This document shows, piece after piece, positions 19,261 to 30,211 of a stretch of 64,000 nucleotides of DNA. The notes under the pieces were generated by a model. That model ran no database searches. It was given only the letters and a program-made list of their open reading frames with translations, and was not told where the DNA came from. Both the position numbers and the translations under genes were made by a program. Source of the DNA: Lunularia cruciata (taxonomy: Eukaryota > Streptophyta > Marchantiopsida > Lunulariales > Lunulariaceae). The DNA is taken from the NCBI GenBank assembly GCA_948567375.1, contig OX419758.1, positions 48,985,001 to 49,049,000 of the forward strand, written 5' to 3'. The first letter of the stretch is position 1. Every line of letters begins with the position of its first letter.

Positions 19261-20938
19261 ACCTTCCTTAAAGGTCCCACCAAACAGAAAATCCCCCTCT
19301 GGTTATCCAATAGGACAACACTAGGTGTGAACCGTGCTCTCTCAAAGGCCGGTCTAGCTGGTCCTCTAGTCTAGCCACCGTTGCCTGCCATAAACCATTG
19401 GTTGCTAAATGGATCCCATGCTCCTCAACCAAGTTAGCTCCACTATTAACCACCTCTACTCTAGTAGTAGTAACCGCATCATCCCTACTCTCACAAAGCA
19501 TGGCAGCCAACCGGAACACTGGGGCTGGGTAAACTCCCAATGTAAACATGTCACTAGTTGAAAACAAAGGATGCCGCATAATCAGCTGAGCCGCCTCCAA
19601 CATCATGCTAGACTTAGTTTGTGTAGTAGTAGGTGGCTGACTAACAAGTAGTCCATCATGCACTCTATCACCACCCACCACACCTGCATTGGGATGTCTA
19701 GGAACCATGGATGTTATCTGCAATGCCTCAGATAGCGTGAAAGACTGGGGAAGTCTGACCTATCTCCCAACCTCTCCTCTCCGTAGGTCCAACTCCACTG
19801 ATGCTCCTCTAGGCTCTAGAGCACGTATTGCACTTCTAGTCACTGCTGTAGATGCATCCACTTGTGCTGCTTTGCACATGAAGTCCAAAGCATCTTTGTC
19901 ACTAGCATATGAAGTGGAAGCCTCATCACTTGAATTTGATCTCCTTTGAGCAATAGACATACTAGCCAATCTCTGCTCCAACTGCTCAATCTGAGTAGCC
20001 ATAGCTGTATCAAAAGTAAGGGCAAGTACTACACTCCTACTAGGTGTAGATCTTCTACCACCACCTCTACCACCTTGTTCTCCATGAATTGGAGCTCCTC
20101 TACTACTTGCCATAGCAGCCCTACCACTCTGTAACTCTGGGTGTAGGTCAAAACACCGGTCACTAGTGTGACCAAATTTGTGGCAATGCTCACACTACCT
20201 CTGTGATGGCTGTGATGCACCTGAGGTATTAGGTCCACTACCCTTAGTACACTCTCTTTGATGGTGAGGTCCACCACAAGTCCAACAAGCAACACTACCA
20301 CTCATTGGCTGCTGTTGACCTGAAAATGAAGATAAGGGTCTAACTCCACTAGGCCCCTTACTTGCTCCATAGGATTTGTGCTGTCCATCCTATCTTCAAA
20401 AACGACTAAGCATGGTGCACTTTGTTGCACTCTAGAAGAAGTCACAACTATAGATGAGGTCTCCTTACCAAATTCAAATGTCACCACTCTCTCTTCCACC
20501 ATGTTGAGCTCAATACGCTCAACCAAACCAAAGACCATTGCCAAAGTAGGCACAATAGCCTGTAACAACATAACATCACAAACTCTACATTGCAACTCCC
20601 TGTCTAGTATCCCATACCAAAATTGGACTACTTGGGCCTCAATAACTCCCTGAGTGAAACTGATCAGCCGCCTCATGCAAGTGTATGCCTTGCATAGGCT
20701 CTCTCTAGCTTTCCATTGGAACTCATGCAAGCTCCTTAGCTTGTCAATCCGCACTCCCTGGTAGTTCTGCCTCAAACACTGGAAGAACTCCACCATGAGG
20801 TTAAACCCCGATACTACACCACCTCTTGTAGTGGTACCTCCACTCATAGTAGCTCTATCTCCAACTAGTGCACCTCCACTAGCTCCACCAACACTACTTG
20901 AGCTAGAACTTGTAGGTACAACCAATCTACTCCTGGCC
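19261..20938 (-). pseudogene. B1 gag, central and C-terminal part with two zinc knuckles
   Basis: Minus-strand gag remnant. The serine/glycine-rich segment after the A2 insertion site is followed by a helical capsid-like part (F-N-L-M-V-E-F-F, E-R-I-E-L-N-M-V). Two knuckles lie at about 20287-20150: C-W-T-C-G-G-P-H-H-Q-R-E-C, which has one residue fewer than the standard spacing, and a standard C-X2-C-X4-H-X4-C. A basic then coiled segment follows (I-E-Q-L-E-Q-R-L-A-S), and then an uncharacterised stretch to the protease. A few stops and frame changes are present. The A2 insertion splits gag at 20938/28741. Confidence 0.82.
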
Positions 20939-21617
20939 TGTAACACCCATTTGTGCATGTGTGTGGTATTGTGATATTTAGCTTGGTATTACAAGTACTT
21001 AAGAGATATTATTTATATAGAGATAAAGGATGGTTCTATATTAGTCATGGTTAGCTAAAGTTAGTCATAGCTAAGATAGATGGGACCTTACTTTAGAGGA
21101 AGTAGAAAAGATGAGCACCACTATTTTGGATTTTAGTGTGTTGACTTGGTATTATTCCTAGGTGTTTGGCTTTGGAGAAAGAGTTGAGAACTCTTGGGCC
21201 CGCAAGCCTTTTTGTTTTGGATTCTTCTTTAGTCCAAGGATAGCCCATGTGAAGGAATCCTTGCTTTAGTGGTTGGGTCAAGATAAGGGGAATATGCCCA
21301 TGTGAATGGATATTCCTTTCTACTTTTTGACTTTACTTGACTTTTAGTCTAGTAACTTGAGTTACTACGGTAATTAGTAACTTTGGTACGTAACTATTTC
21401 ACAAGTATATAAACAAGGAGTGAGGAGGTACTCATCATCCTTTCATTTGCAACTATCTCTCTCTCATTGAGTTCTCTAGTGAGCAATGTCTTGAGTCTTG
21501 GAGTGTTAGCCTTGGAGGAGTATGATGGAGTTGGGGTTCCTTGCCTTCTTAGTCCATGGTGCGCTACCATAATAGCCATCAGAGGTTCATCCTGAGTGAG
21601 AGACAGGCCGGCTCACA
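20939..21617 (+). repeat. A2 5' LTR
   Basis: 679 bp, TGTAAC to CTCACA. It differs from the A2 3' LTR only in the TTTGG(A/G)GAAAG segment and the GAGCAAT(G/A)TC segment. Preceded by GGCC. Confidence 0.95.
21406..21413 (+). promoter_or_regulatory. TATA box in A2 LTR
   Basis: TATATAAA at LTR offset 467, as in A1. Probable core promoter of A2 genomic RNA. Confidence 0.65.
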
Positions 21618-21621
21618 TTTT

Positions 21622-21638
21622 TGGTTCCGTTGCCGGGA
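21622..21638 (+). other. A2 primer binding site (tRNA-Asp-like)
   Basis: Identical to the A1 site, four bases after the LTR. Confidence 0.65.
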
Positions 21639-22453
21639 CCTCTCTAGAAGGCAAGATAATGTTCCGCGTCCAATTCTACATTAGGCAGAAGGAGGCTATG
21701 AGAGCTCACTTGGAGAGAACATTAGGAGAGGAGAGGGCTGAACTTATGTTAGAGAACCAAGATCCATTTGTATACCCTGTAGTTCATTATGATGTCTTTG
21801 AGGTGATTTTGTACATCTTGTACACATGAGAGGAATTGGAGAGATTGTGTGAGGTGAATTGCAGATTTTGGGGATTAAGGTGATTTTGGGCAAAATCTCA
21901 AGTTTGAGATCTGGACTTGAGATTTCTACACATGATAGCTTGGGTTATCTTTCAGTTAGCACACTTGAAATTATTGAGAGAGCTTCTATGCGCACTGGGC
22001 TAGAATTTTTGAAAGTTGATAGGGTAAAGTGCTCCCGCAACTGCATGCTCTCTGGAAAATTGTACAGAGTCTGCCATTTCTTCAATTTTAAGTGAATTGT
22101 CCTGAAAATTTCAAAGAAAATTCAGTGCATTGTATCCTACCTGGTGCCACAAAAATTAGAGAAAGATCATTTTTGCGCAGTGCGTTATGAGTTTTTGAAG
22201 TGAGGGGGGTGGTTTTCAGACCAAATCTGAAATATGGGTGCTGAATAGAAAGGTGTCTAGGCCAAATGGCTCGATGAAAAGATCTAAAATTTTGCAGGGA
22301 GGGACGCCCTAGAGTTGTGATCAAGTGTAGAAAATTTCAGAGGACTGTGACATATTCGTTGGGAGATTTGAGTGACATTGTGAGGAAGGGTCAATTCTGC
22401 AGAGTGGAGATCTCATGCATGAGAAGTTTGAGATCAACAAAAAGCATGTTTGA

Positions 22454-22951
22454 GTGTTTAGATTCATCTTTGGGAACATGGAGGGTCATCAAGAGTGGAA
22501 ATTGAGATTATGCAAGGTTCCCAAAGGGTTTGAGGTGATTGTAGGGGTGGATTTGAGGAAAAGAGAGTTTACAATAGAATTTGAAGAGAGTGTTGAGAGG
22601 ATCCAAAAACCTACACCACTTGGAGGAAAGAGTGAGTCTAAGTGCTTTCTATGTGGAGAGAAGGGACATAAGGCAAGTTCATGTCCATTAACCTTTGAGA
22701 GCAAGAGATTGAGGGAAAGGAGAGGCTTACTTGACTTGGGTTTGCATGTTGGACCTTCTTCACCAAGATTGGGAGGGAGAAGATCTAAGACCAAGGAGTT
22801 GTGTGAGGTTTGTGGAGTTGAAGGACTTCCAAAAGGACATGAGTGTAGTGGAGTAAAAGCACTTTTGGAAACTTTGGTGAAGGATCTTGGAGAGAGTCTT
22901 AGTACAGCTACAGAAATACTACCACCTTCATCAGCTAGTTCTCAAGATTAG
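22454..22951 (+). CDS. A2 upstream zinc-knuckle protein
   Basis: A 165-residue frame with the same sequence as the A1 copy, including the CCHC knuckle (C64, C67, H72, C77) and the second Cys/His cluster near residues 117-131. The more likely start is the internal methionine at 22478. It is placed between the leader and gag-pol and ends 235 bp before the polyprotein start, so it would be the first sizeable product of the genomic RNA. An RNA-binding role is inferred from the knuckle alone. The preceding leader (21830-22453) has no supported gene. The 77-residue leader frame of A1 also recurs at 21596-21829. Confidence 0.7.
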   Translation: MFRFIFGNMEGHQEWKLRLCKVPKGFEVIVGVDLRKREFTIEFEESVERIQKPTPLGGKSESKCFLCGEKGHKASSCPLTFESKRLRERRGLLDLGLHVGPSSPRLGGRRSKTKELCEVCGVEGLPKGHECSGVKALLETLVKDLGESLSTATEILPPSSASSQD

Positions 22952-23186
22952 TGATGGAGATAATCTTTCAACTTATGGATAAACTATCCATGAGAGTTAG
23001 ATTAATATGCACTCTAGGATTTGATGTTGCTATAGAAATCTTGGAGCAACCTGAACCTTTTGTGTTCCCTAGAGTGGATTATTCTCAGATGGTGTTAGTC
23101 ATGTATATACTCTATTAGTAATAGAGTGAGAGAAAAGAAAAGAGAAAAAAAAAATTAAGAGAAAAGAAAGATAGTGAGGGGTTAAG

Positions 23187-26100
23187 ATGGGGAAACTTCC
23201 GGTTTTCTTTGGCAAGGATGGAGAAGATGTGGAGGCCTTTGTGAGAGACTTCAAGAGAGCTTGCATAGGAAACAATGAGAGGAGGAAGAATGAGTGGGCC
23301 TCATTATTACCAGATTTCTTTGAGGATGCAGCACTTACATGGTATGAGTCAGAATACCAAAAGAGAGAGAGGAGAGAGGGGGAAGAGGAGTCTTGGGAGA
23401 CTTTGACTTCAGCACTCATTGAGAACTTTCTTCCTGATGAGAGTTATGAGAGATTGATGAGTGAGGTTACATTTCTCAAGCAAGGAGATGGAGAGAAAGT
23501 GAGAGTCTATGTGGAAAGAGTGGAAAAATTGGAGTCCAGATTTCGCATAGTGTTGAGGAAGGGTGGGGATGATGTGGAGACTACAATGATTGGCATAGGG
23601 GCCATGCTCACCAAGAATTTTGTGGGAGGATTGAGACCACAAATTAGAAGCAAGGTGAGATATGAGAAACCTTCTTCCAAGGTTGAAGCTATCAAGATCG
23701 CAATTCGTATGGAGGAGAGTTTGGAAGGGGATGAAAGTGATTTGGTGGTGAAGGAGGTTGTGCATCCTCCTCAAGGCTACAAGTATGGTGGAACTTCTGA
23801 TACTTTGGTGACAAGGGTTGCACCACAAGTAGTAGTTGCTCCAGTTCTTGCACCTCCACCAAAAGATCCACTCCAAACCATCACAGAACAACTTGCGGAT
23901 CTCAAGATCAATGTGGTGCAATTATGGGAGAAGAGAGAGGTGGATCAGAATGTAGGGAGAGGGCCTAGGAGTTATGGAAACCATCCATATAGAGGAGGCC
24001 AACCAGCCAACAATTTCAATGATAGAAATTGTTTTGGTTGTGGGGGAAGAGGCCATATCCAAAGGAATTGCCCAAATTCCACTTACCATGGAGGAAGGGG
24101 TTATGAGGGAGCCAATAGAGGGAAAGAGGGAGGTAGTGAAACCCAAGTGGCTCCTAATCCCAACAAAGGTAAGGGGATAGCATCCATAGATGTGGTTGAG
24201 AGCAAGTATGAGAAGGGAGAGTGCTCAAACTCCAAGGGTCCTAATTTGGAGCTTTTGGCACAAGAGAAGAAGAGAGCTCGTTTTGCAGAGGATGTTCACT
24301 CTTCTCAAGGATTTACTTCAAGCAAGGATACTCTTATGTCTACTAGGAGCACTCGCACCTCAACACCATCAACAACAAAGACTCCAAGGAAGAAGTTGGG
24401 GATGGAGGACTTCTTGATCTCCAAGCAACAATGGAACTACAATGTGTTGGAGGATGTTGGTAGTCACAAGGCTAACATCACAGTGGGCCAATTAATTGCT
24501 TTGAACCCTACCTTGAGAAAGGAGCTTAGAGGTGGTTTGAGTTCTACAAGGAGCAAGAAGAAGAAGAAGGCAAAAGTTCCAATATCAATGGGGGTGGTGG
24601 ATGCCAAGCCAACACCATGGGAAGCTTGTGAATATGCCTCCAAGATTGATGTGAGAGTGAATGGTCACAACATCAAGGATGCATTGGTTGATGGAGGATC
24701 AGCAGTGAATGCCATGTCAGAAAGGTTGATGAAGAAGTTGGGTATGATACCCTCAAGAGCTTCAACATTTGTGGTGAGCATGGCAAACAAGCAACAAGTT
24801 CGACCAATAGGAGTGATGGATAAGGTGGTAGTTTCAGTTATGGGAGTTCAAAATCTCATGACTTTCCAAGTCTTGAAGGATTCAAGCTATGACTTACTTC
24901 TTGGGAGGCCATGGTTGAGAGCAGCACGCACAACTGATCGATGGCACAAAGGGTACTTAAGGATTGGGCCATCAAACCATAGAGTCACTGTTCCTGTGAC
25001 TAACACCACCAACACTTCACATTCAGATACCCCATCTTCTGATTATTGGGAATCTGATTCTGAAGGAGGAGCTTCAGGTGTGGACACAAGCATGGAAGAG
25101 GAGACTTCCACGGAGGAAGATGAATCTGAATCTGATTCAGATGTGTATCCCTTGTGTGCTATGGATTTTGCACCTAAGCCAGAGGTTTTGAAGGACCCAG
25201 ATAAATCACCATTGACACTTGAGGAGGTAGAGAGAAGGTTATCTACCCTCAAGTATGGCCCAAATGTTACCAAGGAGGAGAAGGTGAGATTTGAGGAGAT
25301 TTTCCGCAAGTTCATCCATGTGTTTGCTTTAAGTTACAAGGATTTGAAGGAAGTCACCTTGGAGGTGCACAAGATAGAGGTGGAGTCACATGCAAGACCA
25401 ATCCGCCAAAAGCAACGTCGCATTAGCCCACCAATATCTTTGGTTGTGAAGGAGGAGATTGATAAGCTCAAGGAGGCTGGATTTATCTTTGAGGTGGAGA
25501 ATTCAGAATGGGTGTCTCCAATTGTCATTGTGAAGAAAAAGAATGGCAAGCTTCGGGTATGTGTGGATTACAAGAAGCTTAATGCTGTTACCAAGAAGGA
25601 CTACTACCCATTGCCATTCATTGATGAGATCTTGGAGGAGGTTGCAGGTCATGAGAGGTACAGTTTTGGAGATGGTTATAGTGGATATAACCAAATAAAG
25701 ATTGCACCAGAGCATCAACAACTCACCACATTCACCACACCTTGGGGAACTTACGCTTTCAAGGTCATGCCTTTTGGGCTTTGCAATGCTCCAGCCACAT
25801 TCCAACGGTTCATGAACAAGGTATTTGAACCTTTCATTGGGAAATTTGTGAGAGATTTCATTGATGACTTTTGTGTCTATGGGAGCAAGGAGGAGCACTT
25901 TGAGCACCTAATCAAAGTCTTGCAACGCTTGGATGAGGCAAATGCATCACTCAACCCAGAGAAGTGCATTTTTGGATGTGAAGAAGGTCTACTTTTGGGG
26001 CACATCATCTCCAAGGATGGAATAGCAGTTGATCCTGAGAAGGTGAGGAAAATCTCAGACCTTCCATTCCCTTCAAGCTTGACAAAGTTACGCCAATTCT

Positions 26101-28013
26101 TGGGAATGGTTGGGTACTATAGGAGGTTCATCTTCTCATTTTCCAACAAGGCTTATGCATTGACCATCTACATGAAGAAGGGTGTAGATTACATGGTGAT
26201 TTTGGAAGACAAGGAGGCTCTCAAAGCTTTTGAGGAGCTCAAACAATCCCTTGTTGTAGCTCCAATTCTTGCTAAACCTGATTGGAGTAAGCCTTTCATC
26301 CTCTACACTGATGCTTCTAATGTAGCTATAGGATGCACTCTTAGTCAATTAGACCAAGATGGGCATGATCATCCAATAGCTTATGCTAGTAGGCAGATGG
26401 TTTCAGCAGAGAAGAACTACTCTGTCACAGAGAGAGAAGGGTTGGCAGTGATCTTTGGTCTCAAGAAGTTTAGACACTACTTGATTGGAGGGAAAGCCAC
26501 AATTGTCACGGATCACAAGGCTTTGAAGTACATCTTCAACAAGCCTAATGTTGAAGGGAGACTAGCAAGGTGGATGATACTCTTGTCTGAGTATGACTAC
26601 ACAATTGAGGATAGGCCAGGAAAGAAACATGCAAATGCTGATTTGTTATCTAGAGCCTATGATCATGATGGAGATGAGCCAGTAGATGATTCCTTCCCGG
26701 ATGAGGAGCTCATGACAATCTCAGTCACTCAAGAGATTCCAATGGAGTACAAGGAGATTGTGGATTTTGTGACAAGAGGTAACTATCCAGAAGGGATGCA
26801 TGCTAGGGAGAGGAAGGCCCTTGCAGCAAGATCTAGACCTTACACAATGGTGGAGGATATTCTTTTTCACCAAGGAGCAGATGGTCTACTTCGAAGAGCA
26901 GTGGGTAAGGAAGAGTCTATCCTACTCATAAAGGAGTTTCATGAAGGTTTAGTATGTGGAGGACACTTTGCAGGAAAGGTGACTGCTTTCAAGATTCTAG
27001 ATGCAGGTTACCATTGGAGAGGGATTTTCAAGGATTGTCTTGATTATTGCAAAACTTGTCATGTTTGTCAAGCTTTTGCTAGAAAGTCTACATCCACTCC
27101 ACCACTTAGATCAATTCCATTGCTAGGACCTTTTGAGAAGTGGGGAATTGATTTTGTAGGACCTCTCAATAGAACCCCAAGGAACAATCGGTACATTGTG
27201 GTAGTTACTGATTACCTTACCAAGTGGGTTGAGGCTAGACCATTGAGGGACAAGAATGAAGATGAAGTGGGTAGATTTCTTTATGAACGCATTATCACTA
27301 GGTTTGGATGCCCTTTGGAGTTGGTTTCTGATAGAGGAGGAGAGTTTACAGGAAGCATTACTACAGCCATGCTACGACATTTCTCTATCACACATAGAGT
27401 AACTACATCCTATAAGCCAAATTCCAATGGCTTGGCAGAGAGAACCAATCAGACCTTGTGCATGATGTTGGCCAAAGATGCAGAAATGGAGGGGGCTAAA
27501 CATCATTGGGACAAGAGGATTCATGCAGTTTTGTGGGAGTATAGGACAACCATGAAGACTTCCACTGGATATTCTCCATTCCAATTGGTGTATGGTATTG
27601 AGTCTACCTTACCTATTCACTTTGATCTTCCTACCTTCCAAAGCATTCATAGGAGATTGAAGAAAGCACAAGGAAGTGATGCAGGGAAGTCAAGGAAGGA
27701 TCAACTCATGGAGTTGGAAGAGGCAAGAGCAGTTGCTATGGTTCGAGTGGAGCAAGCCCAAAGGAAACAAAAGGAGAGCTATGACAAGAGGCAAGGCAAG
27801 AAGAAGGTGGAGCCTTTCAAAGAAGGTGATTGGGTAATGTTGTTTGATTCCATTCGATTCAAGAGAGTGCAAAAGAAGTTTTTGCCTAAGTACTTTGGAC
27901 CTTTCATAGTAGAGAAGGTGTGGGGCAATTACACCTATGATCTCAAGGAGTTGGGAGGAAGACACTTTGATAGGATTAACCATGATAAGTTGAAGATGTA
28001 CCATAGAAGGTAG
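23187..28013 (+). CDS. A2 gag-pol polyprotein (Ty3/gypsy)
   Basis: An uninterrupted 1608-residue polyprotein differing from A1 at only a handful of residues, mostly in gag and around the protease. The domain order is gag with CCHC knuckle, D-G-G protease, F-I-D-D reverse transcriptase, RNase H and DDE integrase with a GPF motif. Every catalytic residue listed for A1 is conserved at the same position. The pol half is nearly unchanged between copies whereas gag/protease holds most replacements. That would fit purifying selection on pol between transpositions, but the counts are small. Presumed product: all structural and enzymatic proteins of A2. Confidence 0.95.
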   Translation: MGKLPVFFGKDGEDVEAFVRDFKRACIGNNERRKNEWASLLPDFFEDAALTWYESEYQKRERREGEEESWETLTSALIENFLPDESYERLMSEVTFLKQGDGEKVRVYVERVEKLESRFRIVLRKGGDDVETTMIGIGAMLTKNFVGGLRPQIRSKVRYEKPSSKVEAIKIAIRMEESLEGDESDLVVKEVVHPPQGYKYGGTSDTLVTRVAPQVVVAPVLAPPPKDPLQTITEQLADLKINVVQLWEKREVDQNVGRGPRSYGNHPYRGGQPANNFNDRNCFGCGGRGHIQRNCPNSTYHGGRGYEGANRGKEGGSETQVAPNPNKGKGIASIDVVESKYEKGECSNSKGPNLELLAQEKKRARFAEDVHSSQGFTSSKDTLMSTRSTRTSTPSTTKTPRKKLGMEDFLISKQQWNYNVLEDVGSHKANITVGQLIALNPTLRKELRGGLSSTRSKKKKKAKVPISMGVVDAKPTPWEACEYASKIDVRVNGHNIKDALVDGGSAVNAMSERLMKKLGMIPSRASTFVVSMANKQQVRPIGVMDKVVVSVMGVQNLMTFQVLKDSSYDLLLGRPWLRAARTTDRWHKGYLRIGPSNHRVTVPVTNTTNTSHSDTPSSDYWESDSEGGASGVDTSMEEETSTEEDESESDSDVYPLCAMDFAPKPEVLKDPDKSPLTLEEVERRLSTLKYGPNVTKEEKVRFEEIFRKFIHVFALSYKDLKEVTLEVHKIEVESHARPIRQKQRRISPPISLVVKEEIDKLKEAGFIFEVENSEWVSPIVIVKKKNGKLRVCVDYKKLNAVTKKDYYPLPFIDEILEEVAGHERYSFGDGYSGYNQIKIAPEHQQLTTFTTPWGTYAFKVMPFGLCNAPATFQRFMNKVFEPFIGKFVRDFIDDFCVYGSKEEHFEHLIKVLQRLDEANASLNPEKCIFGCEEGLLLGHIISKDGIAVDPEKVRKISDLPFPSSLTKLRQFLGMVGYYRRFIFSFSNKAYALTIYMKKGVDYMVILEDKEALKAFEELKQSLVVAPILAKPDWSKPFILYTDASNVAIGCTLSQLDQDGHDHPIAYASRQMVSAEKNYSVTEREGLAVIFGLKKFRHYLIGGKATIVTDHKALKYIFNKPNVEGRLARWMILLSEYDYTIEDRPGKKHANADLLSRAYDHDGDEPVDDSFPDEELMTISVTQEIPMEYKEIVDFVTRGNYPEGMHARERKALAARSRPYTMVEDILFHQGADGLLRRAVGKEESILLIKEFHEGLVCGGHFAGKVTAFKILDAGYHWRGIFKDCLDYCKTCHVCQAFARKSTSTPPLRSIPLLGPFEKWGIDFVGPLNRTPRNNRYIVVVTDYLTKWVEARPLRDKNEDEVGRFLYERIITRFGCPLELVSDRGGEFTGSITTAMLRHFSITHRVTTSYKPNSNGLAERTNQTLCMMLAKDAEMEGAKHHWDKRIHAVLWEYRTTMKTSTGYSPFQLVYGIESTLPIHFDLPTFQSIHRRLKKAQGSDAGKSRKDQLMELEEARAVAMVRVEQAQRKQKESYDKRQGKKKVEPFKEGDWVMLFDSIRFKRVQKKFLPKYFGPFIVEKVWGNYTYDLKELGGRHFDRINHDKLKMYHRR

Positions 28014-28052
28014 AGAGACCTTCACTTTGAGGACAAAGTGAAAACTTAGTCC

Positions 28053-28061
28053 GGGGGTAAA
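28053..28061 (+). other. A2 polypurine tract
   Basis: GGGGGTAAA immediately before the 3' LTR, identical to A1. Confidence 0.7.
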
Positions 28062-28740
28062 TGTAACACCCATTTGTGCATGTGTGTGGTATTGTGATAT
28101 TTAGCTTGGTATTACAAGTACTTAAGAGATATTATTTATATAGAGATAAAGGATGGTTCTATATTAGTCATGGTTAGCTAAAGTTAGTCATAGCTAAGAT
28201 AGATGGGACCTTACTTTAGAGGAAGTAGAAAAGATGAGCACCACTATTTTGGATTTTAGTGTGTTGACTTGGTATTATTCCTAGGTGTTTGGCTTTGGGG
28301 AAAGAGTTGAGAACTCTTGGGCCCGCAAGCCTTTTTGTTTTGGATTCTTCTTTAGTCCAAGGATAGCCCATGTGAAGGAATCCTTGCTTTAGTGGTTGGG
28401 TCAAGATAAGGGGAATATGCCCATGTGAATGGATATTCCTTTCTACTTTTTGACTTTACTTGACTTTTAGTCTAGTAACTTGAGTTACTACGGTAATTAG
28501 TAACTTTGGTACGTAACTATTTCACAAGTATATAAACAAGGAGTGAGGAGGTACTCATCATCCTTTCATTTGCAACTATCTCTCTCTCATTGAGTTCTCT
28601 AGTGAGCAATATCTTGAGTCTTGGAGTGTTAGCCTTGGAGGAGTATGATGGAGTTGGGGTTCCTTGCCTTCTTAGTCCATGGTGCGCTACCATAATAGCC
28701 ATCAGAGGTTCATCCTGAGTGAGAGACAGGCCGGCTCACA
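28062..28740 (+). repeat. A2 3' LTR
   Basis: 679 bp, ending GGCTCACA and followed by GGCC, which completes the target duplication. Confidence 0.95.
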
Positions 28741-29214
28741 GGCCCCCCAAACTTGAAGTGATAGAGATATAGTTTGGAGACCAATACTGTCTCCATAACT
28801 CAATCTCCTCCAAATGAGCTCTCTTGAACTCATGGTAGTCATCCATTGGTAGACACTCCAAATGCTTAAACAACTCCTTCTATGCCATGAAAGGTGTAAA
28901 CAAAGTCGGGTTCCGTATGTGCTACAGATCATACCAACTATTGAACTCCTAGGTCAAGCCATCCAACTCAATGGTACCTATTGTACCAGAGTAATGCCTA
29001 GGGCCTTTGGAGGCCCCATATCCATGTCCTACAACAATAGTGAGGACACACCAAGTGCACTCTCAATTGAATCAACTCCTATGTCAAACTCCAACTTAGA
29101 GTCAATCACCTCCCTCACTCGAACCTGAGATACATACTGATACTGAGTACCACTCCGAGTAAACCCACTATGTACTACAAGGCTATCTCCTCTGGAATCT
29201 CCAAAGAACTCCAT
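28741..29214 (-). pseudogene. B1 gag N-terminus
   Basis: Minus-strand start of gag at ATG 29214 (M-E-F-F-G-D). The same M-E-F-F-G-x-S-x-G-D start occurs in B2 at 35532. The reading continues through M-D-D-Y-H-E-F and E-E-I-E-L-W-R-Q-Y-W near 28850-28780 to the A2 insertion point. Removing A2 and one GGCC joins it to 20934 in a way that matches the uninterrupted B2 sequence near 36010-36030. Stops and frame changes are present. Confidence 0.78.
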
Positions 29215-29604
29215 CGTGACAAAGTAACTACAATTGCAATCATAACAATAAACCGGAACCACAAACTGCAAGTTGCAATCGCAAGTACCCAACCAAGTGC
29301 CAATACCAACTAATCACCACCCACTAATGTAACTCTAACCGAGATAACTACACTAGGGGAAAGGGCAACCTGTAACCTGCCATCACAACATGCGCTCTCA
29401 CGGTCTGCAGGTCATCACTTCCTGCCTCATTGGAGAGAAACAAAGGTAGTCTGACTAGTAATCATTCTAGCCTCACTACCGAGAGCACACCAGAGCACCA
29501 ACTCTCAAAAGTCAGAGCACCTCACACAAACATGGTGCAAAGAATGGAGGGGGTCCAATCACAAGAAATCTAAACAAAAACCCTCCATCTCATAAAACAA
29601 CATG
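29215..29604 (-). other. B1 leader between primer site and gag
   Basis: About 390 bp of untranslated leader, clearly matched by B2 at 35150-35530 (for example the blocks around GTGCTCTGGTGTGCTCT). No frame is supported. Confidence 0.6.
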
Positions 29605-29622
29605 GGACCAACTCTGCCACCA
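29605..29622 (-). other. B1 primer binding site (initiator-Met-like)
   Basis: On the minus strand TGGTGGCAGAGTTGGTCC begins two bases after the inferred LTR end. It resembles the common TGGTATCAGAGC primer site complementary to initiator tRNA-Met, with two changes inside the first eight bases. Family A uses a different, Asp-like primer. Confidence 0.6.
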
Positions 29623-29624
29623 TT

Positions 29625-30211
29625 TGGCATTTGACATAAGAGAAGTTTGTATCTAAGTCCTAAGCTACCAGGATCACGAAGAATGGAATCAAATTGCCTC
29701 TCCTAGCCAAAGCTACAAGTGTATAGATAACAATGGCACAATCACTAGGACAACAAGTGAGGGTGGATCAGTTGGCTAGGGCACCAATCTAGGAACAAGA
29801 GATCTAGGGGTCAAACTCTGTTGCGCACAATCTAGCAAGAAAGGTAGATTTTGCCAACCAATGACCAAGATCTTCTCTAAACTAGCTAGCCTCACGCCAT
29901 CAAGCTAGCTTGTTGGCCCTTCTAGGCCTTTGTAGCCTCTCATAGCCCTATGCCTTGAAGCCTCAAAATGCCAAATGAGGCCTTTCTTCTTGCCACTTTG
30001 AACCTCCTCCAAAATTTGGCAAAACTCCTCCAAACTTGCAAAAGTCCTCCAAACTAGCAAAACTTCTCCAAATCTGGCCAAACAGCAAAACTCCTCCAAA
30101 TCTGACATAAAATCTCACCAAAATCTGATGTAAAATCTGACATAAACCCTAAAGCTGGCTGACTACCAAATCCCCCGCTAACTTTCCATGCAAGCAAAAT
30201 TGAAAACACGG
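29625..30211 (-). repeat. B1 5' LTR, 3' part
   Basis: This lies between the primer site and the solo family C LTR. It has no coding frame. The B LTR continues at 33934 beyond the insertion, judged by the 5-bp duplication CACGG/CACGA. A run of short imperfect repeats lies at 30001-30148. Confidence 0.65.
30001..30148. repeat. Short degenerate tandem repeats in B LTR
   Basis: Four or so imperfect units of about 20-27 bases built on CAAAACTCCTCCAAA, followed by three units built on AAATCTGACATAA. These are direct repeats visible by eye and may be regulatory or simply slippage products. Confidence 0.65.

Larger units (their letters stand above)
20939..28740 (+). mobile_element. A2: full-length family A Ty3/gypsy retrotransposon
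   Basis: A 7802-bp element with the same layout and length as A1, LTRs differing at two positions, and a 4-bp target duplication GGCC (20935-20938 and 28741-28744) inside B1 gag. All reading frames are open. Family A features (primer site, zinc-knuckle frame, gag-pol, polypurine tract) are at the same offsets as in A1. The near-identity of the LTRs marks a recent insertion, and with intact catalytic residues this copy is a candidate for an autonomous, possibly still mobile element. Confidence 0.96.

Noticed and set aside
30001-30148. CRISPR-like array
   Set aside because: Repeats are short, imperfect and contiguous with no unique spacers, in a plant LTR context.
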